From the NCBI GenBank assembly GCA_032164245.1, contig JAVMKO010000162.1, positions 372,001-436,000 on the forward strand: DNA of 64,000 nucleotides, in the 5' to 3' direction. A model generated the notes under the pieces. It ran no database searches. It was not told where the DNA came from and worked only from the letters and a program-made list of their open reading frames with translations. The position numbers were made by a program, and so were the translations under genes. Shown piece after piece: positions 41,920 to 51,381 of the stretch. The stretch's first letter is position 1; each line of letters starts with the position of its first letter. This DNA comes from Sternotherus odoratus (Eukaryota; Chordata; Testudines; Kinosternidae).

Positions 41920-44175
41920 CTTGAACATGGAGATAAAATATTGGCGAATGTTGCCCATTTCCTCTCTATTCATTTATCAAATATTCATCTGAAACACTCC
42001 GATTTTAACTCCTATCAACAACTGATAGAAAATCCCTCTGATTTTCAACTTTCCTCTCTATAATTTGCAAAAATGGATCCAAAATCCCTCAGATTTCCAC
42101 CCTTTTTTCATTTCTGAACATAGATCTCCAAGGTCAGGTTTTGCCTCCCTCTATGTCACTCTGAGCTATCAGTTAAGAATCCTGTTGGGTTTGGGGCTGT
42201 TCCCCATGTTTCTAAATCCCAGCAACTTCTCCATCCTTGGAGGGAACCTGTTGAGCTGAGTCCTTCTCCATCCTGGAGGTTGCAGGGGGTTAAATTTCCC
42301 AGGGATCATCTTTTCCCTCTCCTTTGAGAATCATTTCTTCCCACCTTCATCTTAGTTAAAATGATTGCTGAAGAAAGAGACCAGCCACATATTTAATGCT
42401 CATCAAAGCCAAAGGCCTCTCCATGTTTGGGGGATCAGTGGTTCCCAACTGGTAATGGGAGGGTTGGCTGGACCCTTTACTTTTCTCCATCTGGCACAGG
42501 ATGAGGAGGTGGCTCTGAGTGCAGCCTGGGTCTAGACGTATCCCATGCCCCATGACTAACAGTCTCCATGAGGGGTTGCTTCCCACAGTGCAAAGATGTA
42601 GCCACCTGTGGGGTGGATCCACGGTGGCCATTATTTGCTAGTGACAGGGCATGGAAATGTCTTGCCTACTTTGCCCCTCCAGGCCTTCCAGTCTCCTGTT
42701 CAAGAGGCATCCCCCAGGGCTCCCTCTGCCTGTGTGACAGGCCAGCAGGGGACAGTGAAAACTTTCTTGCCACTTATCAGACACTGTGAAGTAACACTGT
42801 TCCTTGGCCGTGCAATCAGGGGATTGCAGCTGGAGCTGAAGGGACATGGTGGTAGGGGGAGGCCTCTGGGTGGCTGGGCGGGGGGTACATTATCAGATTG
42901 GTGGGTTATGGAGCTTTGAAGTGTTGGGTGGTTGTCATGTGCCCAGCCTTGAGGCTCTTTGTCCTAGAGCTGGGTATCTCTGGTGGGCTGTTAGCTGTAG
43001 AACAGTGGGGTGGGTATCTCTTGGAGAGGCAGGACAGGGGACTAGGGGGAGGCTCAATCTAGGTCCCCCTGTAGACTCCTGGGATCACTGCCATGCCCAG
43101 TGCACAGAGTGTTGGGAGGAAATCCCCTGTGCTAGCCCAGGGGGTGTCAAGCAACCAGTGTGAGGGGTTCCTCTGTAAAGCATCCGGCAGGACGGAGGAG
43201 GGAGTCCAGGCAAACACCATGGCATGTCCTGCTAGAGGGCAGGTGGGGGTCCTAGGAAGGCAGTCGGGGGATCCCAGCCACGCCCAGTCACCATGATCAC
43301 TTTCTATCCACTTCTCAAACACTGTGAGGTGAAATCACAGAGTTTGCTTTTATCCTCTTTGGAAATCTGCATGAACTTCTGGTTCTTTAAGGAAAATTTG
43401 ACCCGAGTCCCTGTCCTAGTTCTGGGGGGTGAGGGAGGTGGGAAGGGGGTTAGCACTGCCTCACAATGGTTTCTTCCACAGCATTCTGGACTCATTCTTT
43501 CAGAAATCTGGTTTCACTGAGACCATAGTCACTGCATGGAAAGACAAAGAGTGACTCCAGAAGGGCGGTGGGGCAAATAAGATCAGCAATTCTCCCTGGG
43601 AGGAGGGTCTCTTACTAGCTAGCTGCTCTCCCCAGAGAGCCAGAGGAGGGAAGGTTGCTTAAATGCTCTGTCCCTTTCTGCTCAGGATATTGGGGTTCAG
43701 CTTCCTGGGTCTAATGCTGAAGCCTCCATTGTGATGCGGGAGATCAGGCTTAGCAGATGCTGCTCCCCCAGTGAGGTTCTGTGCTGGGAAGTGACCTTAA
43801 TTAAACCTTCTTCTCTGCCTGGCCCATGAGAACAAGAAAAGGGGCAGACAGAGGAAAATCCAGGTTCTGACTCCAAATACCTCCTGCTGGGGTGTGGCTG
43901 CTGTGGGGTCAGTGTCCAAGGGAATCACCTAAAAGGACTCCTTTGGTTTGTCACATGCGGAGGGGATGAAGAAGGAGAAGGGAGGTTAAAAATGTGTCTG
44001 TGGGCTTAGCCTGGCAGAAGGGGCCAGGTCTACACTGTAATAAAGACATCGAGCATCTTTCCAAGATGGCAGAATCTGATGTCTGTCTGCAGAGAAAGAC
44101 AATTCCCCCAGGCTCATGTGAAATTAACTAAAGCCTGTTTTGAAACCTGCACAATTACCTTTCTCCCCCTCCCAG
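41920..44175. other. Presumed intron of broken KRAB zinc-finger gene; no exon seen
   Basis: The stretch lies between promoter module A copy 3 and the exon at 44176. A hAT-like terminus (CAGTGGTTCCCAAC, 42437) is present. No tRNA, and no exon I can support. Confidence 0.4.
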
Positions 44176-44264
44176 GCTGCAGAATGGCGTCCATGTTTCC
44201 CTCCAGTTCATCCAGTCCTCCCATGAGAGAGGGGAGAGAAATGACTGCAGAGGATCCAGTTCAG
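44176..44264 (+). pseudogene. 5' coding exon of a KRAB zinc-finger gene, donor lost
   Basis: After acceptor CTCCCCCTCCCAG an ATG (44184) starts MASMFPSSSSSPPMREGREM, then TAEDPVQ. Reptile KRAB zinc-finger proteins often begin with a Ser/Pro-rich leader and a GREM...EP(A/V)Q stretch just before the KRAB exon. After CAG the donor reads ATAGGG where GTAGGG or similar is expected, so the splice site seems lost. Read-through reaches another GTGAGT at 44288. The KRAB exon follows at 47386 in matching phase. Confidence 0.6.
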
Positions 44265-44287
44265 ATAGGGATTATCAGGGGCTGCTG

Positions 44288-45537
44288 GTGAGTTCTTGCA
44301 GGAGGGAGAGGGACAGAAAATACACCGGGGATGAGAAGGTTTTGCACAGTCTGGTTTGTAGGTAGGAGTGGGGCAGGAAATGCAGAGGGTGGAGAAAGGG
44401 AGGAGGACAGGGTGTGACAAACCTGCTGGGAGTTGTTTAATAAGTGGCCTAGATTCTAGGAACAGACCTATGAGGGTCAAGGATGGAAATACCCTAATTT
44501 GTGAAACACAAAAGAATCCACCTACGTGGGGCTAGGAAAACTGACCAGACTCCCAGTGCTGGAGCCTGATCTGACAAATCAGTGGCTGCCGAGAGATCTG
44601 AAGGGGGCACCCACCAGTGAGGTTTAGGGGACATTCCCCTCCCTTCATATCCAGCTCTTCTGAATGAGGAGGTTGTTGGGCTTCCTACCAGGGAGTTCTC
44701 CCTCGATCCTGCTGTGGGCTCCATCTCCTGTATCAGTCTGTGGCTAGTAGGATGTGATGGATCTTCTGGGAGAGAGGAGGGGCTCTCTCTTTATCCCCTC
44801 ACACTGGTGTTTCCGGGATGCTCTGAGGGGATTGGGGGTGTGTCACGGTACTGAAATAGTTTGGTACCGTGTAGATCAATGGGTGCACAAAATATTATGT
44901 GAAGGGGGTCATAACAGGTGTCTTATGTGTGTATCTATTCCATATGTGTGTATCTATTTTGTAACTAAAGTTAAAGCTTCAAGCTGTACTTCAAGCTTAG
45001 GCTTGGCTCCTGTGAAGGCTCAGACAGGCTGGGGCTGCCTGATGGCCCATGAAGGGACATCAACCACACAATGGATTTTGTAGATGCCTATCCACACCCA
45101 AGCTGCTCTAGGAATGTCACTGCCTGGTCAGAAACTGAATCCTGGAGAAGTCTGGTGATTGGACCTTGTGACTGAGCCTCCATTTTGCAACCGGACTCTG
45201 CAGAAGAAGGAGGAGGGTCTTGGCCCAGAAGAAAAAGTCTATAAAGCCTGGAAGAACATTCCCCATTTTGTCTTTACCTCCAGACTTCAGCCTGCCTTGT
45301 TTCCAGCTTTGGATGGAACTTTGCTACTCTGGGAACTCTGGACTAAGGTGCTGACCCACCCCTCAATGGGGTGCATCCAAAGACTTTGATTTGAACCTGC
45401 AGTTATTCTACCTTTGCTGCAAGCCTGAGCTAAGAGATGTGCCTTTACTGCATGTAATTGATTTATTTTAACCATTCTTATCCCTCACCTATACCTTTTT
45501 CCTTTTATAATAAACCTTTAGATTTTAGATTCTAAAG
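44288..45537. other. Intron of broken KRAB gene; no exon seen
   Basis: Ordinary DNA with a GGTACCGTGTAGATC-type repeat-like phrase near 44870. No gene recognised. Confidence 0.4.
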
Positions 45538-47289
45538 CAGTGGTCGCCAACCTTTCGGACCTCAGGGACCACTAAACTCACAATTTTGAATCCCGCGGAC
45601 CACTAACATGGACCCTACTCCTTCCTGCGGGGGCTGCTGTGCGGGGTCTCTCGCGGCCACAGGGGCACACTTAGGGTGACCAGATCAGAAGAGTGAAATA
45701 TCAGGACACATTGGGCGACAAGAGCGGGGGAGGGAGAGGGGGCCGACATGAGCAGGGGGAGGATTATGGGGGGGGCATTACAGGCACTGGTGCAAAGCCC
45801 TGACTGGATCCATGAGAGGGGGCACACAGCTCTAGGAAGCTGAAAGGGGTTGTAGAAACCACAGGGCCAGGGGCAGAGGGCTCCGGCTCTAGCCCCTGGC
45901 CGAATCCGCAGGACGGGGTGCAAGATCCTGGTTGCAGTCAGACCCAGTTGCAGGGCAATAATATGTTAAAAGGCTTTTAAAAATTGCTCGTCAATGTTTT
46001 TAAGAGACAGAATTAGGATGCTGGGCTAAAGAGAAAGCTATGGTCCAGTCTGCATTTGTGCCTTTGATTCAAAGCTCTGGTAGGTACCTGAGTTTGGATT
46101 CAGGTGGATCCCATATAATTTCTATATGTTTCTCTCTCTCTCCTCCCGCCCCACAAATCTAGCTCGACCTCCTGTCTGGACTGGGCCATCCAGTTCTGAG
46201 GCTGTCCCTTCCTGGCCGGGAGTGATGCACTACTTTCCCCATCCCCTACCCATGGAAGGGGTCTGAGGAATAGAAAAGACCCTAGTTTGGAGCGAGCAAA
46301 GACGAGTCTCATGCTTTTGCATGTTAGGTACCAAGGCAGAGGCATTTTTGTGGACTCCAGCTAAGAACAGCACTCGCCTCCTTGGGACTATTCAAATCCC
46401 TGCTCCTCCTAAGGGATCACTGCCTAGGCATTGGAGTTGTCCTGATCCCTGGAAGGGGAGGCACAGACAGATCAGACTGTCTTTGAAGCGAGGAGCCTGG
46501 TGTAAATAGCTGCGGGATTGACTGCACAGAAACCACTATTTGAATTCAAGAGGACATTTACATTTTTATGAAGTGTAAACAGCTGGGGGCGTGGGGCCGA
46601 TGTGGACTGGGAAGGGGGAGGGAGCTCTCTGCCCCTGCCCCCTTCTGCTGGCAGTTGCCTGCATGTAAGCACCCTCCCTTCCCCTCCCCCCAAGCAGCAT
46701 TCGCAGCGGGAGGCAGAGAGCTGTCCTGCAGCTGACTCTCTCTGTCCAAGGGTGGGGGGCAGTGGGCGTGGGGCCGATGAGGGGCCGGATGCGGAGCTGG
46801 GGTGGAGGGGGAGCTGGGAGCTCTCTGCCCCTACCCCCCCCTCTGTCGGCACCGGCTGCAAGCAGCCCTCCTCCCCCCTCCACTTCCAGCGGCATGTGCG
46901 GCAGCAGAAAGCTGGCTGCCTAGTCTCTGCCTTGGGCAGTGGGGCGTGCCGCAGGCTCCTGCCAGCAGGAGGGTGCTGCGGCCGCCCGGAAAGGAGCAGT
47001 AAGTCAAGCACGCCCCCCCCTCCCCCCGCCCCACAGGGGCACACTCGCGCTGCACCGGGGAAAAATGCCCTGCTCCCTGCAGGCGGGGGGGGGGCTCCTG
47101 CCGCTTGCCTCACTGGCCCCCCCAGGGGCACATTCGTGCCACACCACGGGAAAGCACCCTGCTCCCAGCAGGCAGGAGGGGTTCCCGCCACTTGCCTCCC
47201 CCCCCACCCACCCCAAAATTTCCCCGCAGACCACCCAAATTTTCTCGCAGACCATCAGTGGTCCACGGACCACTGGCTGGCGACCGCTG
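45538..47289. mobile_element. hAT-like non-autonomous element, 1.75 kb
   Basis: The termini CAGTGGTCGCCAACC and GGCTGGCGACCGCTG are inverted repeats. TTCTAAAG and ATCTAGAG flank it, six of eight identical. The body contains GC-rich repeated blocks (for example GGGGCACA...GCACCGGGGAAA...CCTGCTCCC near 47030 and 47130) and a nested MITE-like start (TTAGGGTGACCAGATC, 45673). It sits in the intron of the KRAB gene. A fragment of the same terminus is at 51286. Confidence 0.88.
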
Positions 47290-47385
47290 ATCTAGAGCTT
47301 CCATTTGATTGACTCCTCTTCCCCAAAAATAGAGGGGCTGGGAGTGGGGCTGCAGGTACTGAGTGGGGGACTCTTGCCCTTTCAG

Positions 47386-47468
47386 GGGTTGGTGACCTTC
47401 GAGGACGTGGCCGTGTGGTTCACCTGGGAAGAGTGGGCTCTGCTGAACCCCAAAGGTGACCTCACTGG
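47386..47468 (+). pseudogene. KRAB-A box exon, C-terminally truncated
   Basis: After acceptor TTGCCCTTTCAG it encodes GLVTFEDVAVWFTWEEWALL then NPKGDLTG. This is the first two thirds of KRAB-A, the TRIM28-recruiting repressor domain. The usual end (QRxLYRDVMxENY) is absent; instead a GTAAGT donor follows, and reading through gives TAA at once. Normal KRAB-A exons are about 127 bp; this is 83 bp. No zinc-finger exon follows in the window. Confidence 0.85.
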
Positions 47469-47547
47469 GTAAGTAGATCCATCCCCTTGGCTAACGCTAT
47501 GTCACCTGACCCAACAGCCCCCCCAGGGGGTGGTTATATCTAAAAAT

Positions 47548-47910
47548 GAGCTGGGTTTTGCAGCACCCCATGGCGGATGATGGTTTTTGACCTCAGGGTG
47601 ACTGTAGCCCCCCCCCCTTCCCTAGATGGGGTCCGCTGGGAATCCGGGGTGGCTGTGGGGGAGGCGTAGAGGTCGTGTGGGGGAGGGGGGCGAGTGGGGT
47701 GGGGGGTGGGGGGGGATGAAGCGGGCAGAGAGCGACCCCCACCCCAAGTCCCGGAGCGGTTCACTGCACACAGCGAGCAGCCTCGTGCTCATTAGCATAC
47801 CAGGCACCGCCCACTGCTCCAGGGCATGGCATGGGGGCGGGAGGGAGCACAGCGATTGGTGGTTCGTCGCTCCCGGAAGCGGCGCCGCGCCGCTGGGGGA
47901 GGGGCGCGAG
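47548..47910 (-). promoter_or_regulatory. Promoter cassette B, copy 3 (minus)
   Basis: Reverse-complemented, it has the CGGCGCCGCTTCCGGGAGCG, CCAATCGCTGTGC, CATGCCCTGGAGCAGTGGGC, ATGCTAAT (47791-47798) and CTCCGGGACTTGGGG parts in the same order as copy 1. It faces copy 4 tail-to-tail across a G-rich centre at about 47985. Confidence 0.65.
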
Positions 47911-48097
47911 GGGGGGGGTTTATTCCCTTGCAGGCTGCCCCGGTGAGTAGCGGGGGGGGGGGGGGGGGGGGAGTTATGGGGGGGGCGGCGAGCAGCGGGT
48001 GTCTCGGAGGGAGGAGGCGGTTAGAGGTGGGGGGCGGGGGGGTCCATTCCAATGGGACGTATGGGGTAACAAAACAAAATGGGGGTCGTTTATGGCG

Positions 48098-48372
48098 GGC
48101 GATGGGCATGTGGAGCAGTGGGCGGTGCCTGGTATGCTAATGAGGACGAGGCTGCTGTGCTCTTGCGGTGAATCGCTCCGGGACTTGGGGGGTGGGGGTC
48201 GCTCTCTGCCCCCTTTATCCCCCCACCAACCCCACTCGCCCCCCTCCCCCGCATGACTTCTACCCCTCCCCCACAGCCACCCCGGATTCCCGGCGGTGCC
48301 CATCTGGGGGAGAAAGGGGGGGGGCTACAGTCACCCTGAGGTGAAGAGTCGCCGAACCCCGTGTGGTTCTAC
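48098..48372 (+). promoter_or_regulatory. Promoter cassette B, copy 4
   Basis: It begins at GTGGAGCAGTGGGCGGTGCC and carries ATGCTAAT at 48134-48141, then CTCCGGGACTTGGGG and the GATTCCCGGCGGTGCCCATC / GTCACCCTGAGGTGAAGAG tail. The CCAAT/ETS part upstream is missing. It lies 370 bp before the KCNAB3-like exon at 48738. Confidence 0.65.
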
Positions 48373-48559
48373 AAAACCAGCTCTGGAAACCCCTCGGGGT
48401 GGGTGTCTTGAGTCGTATCAAGGTCTGGGGCCGGCTCACCATGTCCGCCTGCTGGGCTTTTCCTCGTTCTCTGGCCTGGGAGCCTCCATTTCCCACTTCT
48501 CATTCTCCTGGTCCACCCCCCCCCCCCCCCCGCACTGCTCTAATGTCAACCTCCCAGAG

Positions 48560-48690
48560 CCAGCAGTGCAGGCTCCCAGCCCCCCACTTCTCTCCCAGAG
48601 CCAGGAGTCCTGGCTCCCAGCCTCCACTGCTCTAACCCCCCAGCCCTACTCCCCTCCGAGAGCCGGGGAGAGAACCCAGGAGTCCTGGTG
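48560..48690 (-). repeat. tRNA-like tandem repeat, minus orientation
   Basis: About two units of the 72-bp family on the minus strand (AGAGCCGGGGAGAGAACCCA and CAGGAGTCCTGGCTCCCAGC on +). It lies between cassette B copy 4 and the KCNAB3-like exon. Confidence 0.7.
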
Positions 48691-48737
48691 GGGGAGGGGG
48701 ACTCGTTCTATTTTCTCTTTTTCTTTTTTCCCTTCAG

Positions 48738-48782
48738 GGCAGAAAAGATCCTGGGCAACGTCCTGCGGAGCAAAGGTTGGAG
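48738..48782 (+). CDS. KCNAB3: KCNAB3-like exon, 45 bp
   Basis: Between acceptor TTTTTTCCCTTCAG and donor GTAAAC it encodes AEKILGNVLRSKGWR. It corresponds to the AE(V/R)xLGNxxKxKGWR segment of Kv-beta proteins and has the family's exact exon size and phase. In the protein this precedes the exons found at 33335-35626, although it lies downstream on the chromosome. Confidence 0.9.
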
Positions 48783-48901
48783 GTAAACTGTCCCCCAACC
48801 CCCCTTCCACAGGGGGGTGCTGTGGGGCAGGGACCGGGGTTGGGGGGCTCTGGCCGGGGGGCTGGGCAGTGGGTCTAACCTGCCTCCCTTTCTTCCCCCA
48901 G

Positions 48902-48946
48902 GCGCTCGAGTTATGTGGTCACCACCAAGATTTACTGGGGTGGCCA
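48902..48946 (+). CDS. KCNAB3: KCNAB3-like exon, 45 bp
   Basis: Between acceptor CTTTCTTCCCCCAG and donor GTGAGT it encodes (R)RSSYVVTTKIYWGGQ. The Tyr after RSS and the final Gln point to KCNAB3 rather than KCNAB1/2, which have RSSLV and GGK. It joins the 48738 exon in frame. The next family exon (AETERGLSRKHIIEG) is not seen downstream before the window's repeats. Confidence 0.92.
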
Positions 48947-48959
48947 GTGAGTACCCAGA

Positions 48960-49190
48960 ATGCCATGGGGCTTGGGGGGGGTCTTGGAGCACCCCGCGCC
49001 GGCTCCTCTGTGCGCACGGGTCTTGGAGCACCCTGCGCCTTCTCCTCCGTGCGTCCCAGAGCGCCCCGCGCCGGCTCCCCCATGTGCCCGGGTCTTGGAG
49101 CGCCCTGCGCCTTATCGCCCGGGTCTTGGAGCGCCGGCTCTCCGTGCGCCCTGCTCCTTCTCCCCCGTGCACCCTGGGCGCGCTTGGCTC
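48960..49190 (+). repeat. GC-rich tandem repeat in KCNAB3-like intron
   Basis: A loosely repeated unit of about 35 bp, CTTGGAGCGCCCTGCGCCTTCTCCCCCGTGC with variants, occurs about six times. The open frames here come from the repeat. Confidence 0.75.
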
Positions 49191-49579
49191 CCGCCGCCCG
49201 GACACTTTCCCCGCCCCGGGAAGCCACGTGGAGCCGGCTTAGCCCGGGGGACTGGGCAGCTGCCATGTGGTGCCCCTGTGACCCCCCCTCTCCTTGCCGT
49301 GCCTCATTAACCGTGACCCCCCTCGCTACCCCCAAGGGGCATGTCCCCCCATCAGCCATTCCTGTGGTGAACCCCCATAGCAGGGGGAGCCCTGGCAGGG
49401 TGATCGCCTCTCCCTACCTACTCCACAGGTCCTGCCCCTCCCCACACCATGCCCCCCTCTTCCGCCCCCCATCCCGGGCTATAGGGACTGTGGCATGTAA
49501 ACTGCCCTGCCCCCACTGTAAGGGGCACGGAGGGGCAGGGACCCCAGCACCCTTCCCCCAGGCAGTGGATTCTCACCAG

Positions 49580-49990
49580 CCGTGTTTTCACAAGGACTGG
49601 GTCTCACAAGAGCCGGGAGATTTTCCCAAGCGGCCCGTGGTTTTCACGAGAGGTCTCCCCTCTGCACAAGAGGCCTGTGATTTTCACGAGGGGTCCCGGA
49701 CTCGCATCAGAGACCTGGGATTCTCCTAAAAGGCTCGAGATTTTCACAAGAGACTGATGATTTTTCACCCTTTTCACACGAGGACCGTGATTTTCATTGG
49801 TAGACACTGATGTTCACAAGAGACCTGTCTTACAAGCACCAGTGGTGTTCACAAGGGGGCCCTCACGAGTCTCACGAGAGGCCAGTGATTTCCCCCATGA
49901 TTTTTCATGAGTGGTCCCTGTCTCACAAGAGATTTTCACAAGGGAAATGATTTTTCACCAGGGGTCCCTCGTTTTCACACGTCAGTGATT
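49580..49990 (+). repeat. Tandem repeat of GATTTTCACGAGAGG-type units
   Basis: Units of about 30-40 bp contain (GA)TTTTCACAAGAG(A/G)CC(T/G)GTGA in many variants, more than ten copies. It has a strong pyrimidine/purine pattern. No gene is inside. Confidence 0.85.
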
Positions 49991-50321
49991 TTTGGAAACC
50001 CTGAGGCACCTAGTTTTAAACACCCCGATGAGCCCCCCTTTTCACCCAGCACCCCCCTGCTAGGCAGACCCCCCGCCAAGCAAGGCCCCCCCCATATCAC
50101 CATGACAGCAGCTGCCCGGAGTGACCAGATTAGCTAAACTGCTTAAGGGAACAAGCGGCCAACAGCCAAGGTTGGCTCAGAGACGGTGGGGGAGGGGAAA
50201 GGGGGCATCTGCCGGGGAGGGGAAAGGGCCCCCTCACAGCGTGTGGGGGGTGAGATCACCCTGGGGTGTCCAGGCATCCCCCCCTCTGTGGGTTCACCAA
50301 GGGAATAACTCACCAGGAGCC

Positions 50322-50778
50322 CTCTAGTTTATATTTTCATGTGGCTGGAAAGTTTTACTATCAAGTGCTGACTTTAGTTAAAGGTTTCTTGGGGCAGGTC
50401 CCCACTAGGGCTTAAAGTTGACTTTATCAAGCTAAAGTTGATTTAAGCCTGTGCCCGTCCTCACATGCATGCCCTTAAAGCCGATTTAAAGGGACCTTAA
50501 AATCGACGTTGGTTCTCCTCCCTAACGAGAGGAGTAGCTGAAATCGACCTCGCTAGGTCCATTGTGGGCTAGTGAGGAGGCATGTGACGTTAAGCCTCCG
50601 ACCTACCGAGCAGCTCCGGGGACCCCCCCGCCCGCCCGAGCAGCCCCGCGCCGGCTCCCTCCGCCCGAGCAGCTCCGCAAACCCCCCCGCCTGCCCACCA
50701 GAGCAACCCCACGAACGTTAACTAAAGTCAGCAGTTGATAGTAAAACCTTTCCAGCCACATGAAAATATAAACTAGAG
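50322..50778. mobile_element. Element with about 57-bp terminal inverted repeats
   Basis: The left arm CTCTAGTTTATATTTTCATG... and the right arm ...CATGAAAATATAAACTAGAG are nearly perfect complements. The centre (50400-50700) holds GCTAAAGTTGATTTAAG, AAATCGACGTTGG and AAATCGACCTCGCTAGG, typical of turtle MITEs. Either a foldback element or a MITE inserted into an inverted repeat would explain this. No target duplication was resolved. Confidence 0.75.
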
Positions 50779-51169
50779 GTTTATATAAACGGGAGCCGAA
50801 CCGCAGGAGGGGCATGGGGACCCCCCCTCTCCCCGCTGGAGGGGGCATCAGCAGGGGGCCCAGAGCCGCGGCCCGCCCCGGTCCCGTGTGAGCCATGAAC
50901 TTTGGCCGGGACGGCTCGGGGGTGTTGAGCGTGGGGGGCACCCGCTGCTCCTTCTCCCGCTCGGTGCTGAAGGACGGCACTGGACTCGGGATGGGGAAGT
51001 GAATGAATCGCCTCTCCGTAGACTTCAACATCCACCGAGGATCGGACCGTTTTGTTTTCACTGACCAAAGATTATAAATAACGCTAAACCCGAGATGAAA
51101 ACCTCTCCTCGCCCGACAGGGGGGCAGGCAAGGAAATTCTCATTCGTTTTTTTCTTATTGCCATCCTAG

Positions 51170-51281
51170 TGAAGCGCAGGAGAAGATTTTGTCCCTGGTC
51201 TCTGACATGCTTCATGACAAATCCTGCAGGGATGTGCGAAACCTTGTGAGGCTTTTGAAGCAAATGGAGGCAACTGACTAG
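51170..51281 (+). CDS. Putative terminal coding exon, gene unidentified
   Basis: A long polypyrimidine tract (51147-51165) and CATCCTAG precede a clean frame of 36 codons. It starts EAQEKILSLVSDMLHDKSCR, continues DVRNLVRLLKQMEATD and ends in TAG. It looks like a real helical C-terminus and contains no repeat. A fragment of a hAT-like element begins four bases after the stop, and an AATAAA occurs at about 51950. I cannot name the gene; its earlier exons were not found between 49.0 and 51.1 kb. Confidence 0.6.
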
Positions 51282-51285
51282 ATCA

Positions 51286-51345
51286 GTGGTCGGACCTCAG
51301 GGACCACTAAACTCACAATTTTGAATCCCGCAGACCACTAACATG
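51286..51345 (+). mobile_element. hAT-like terminus fragment (family of 45538-47289)
   Basis: CAGTGGTCGGACCTCAGGGACC and the following ACTAAACTCACAATTTTGAATCCCGC match the left end at 45538, with an internal deletion of the CCAACCTTT part. No matching right end was located. Confidence 0.75.
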
Positions 51346-51381
51346 AATTTTTTTAAAAAGCCCTGGGGGAGGGGAGTGGGG

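Noticed and set aside
33335..48946. Two separate Kv-beta paralogues (for example KCNAB1/2 and KCNAB3)
   Set aside because: Both exon groups show KCNAB3-type residues and do not overlap in the protein, so one split gene is simpler.
48296..49729. 477-codon open frame on +
   Set aside because: It crosses cassette B, tRNA-like repeats and both KCNAB3-like exons in another frame. It is proline/serine-rich from GC composition and has no domain.
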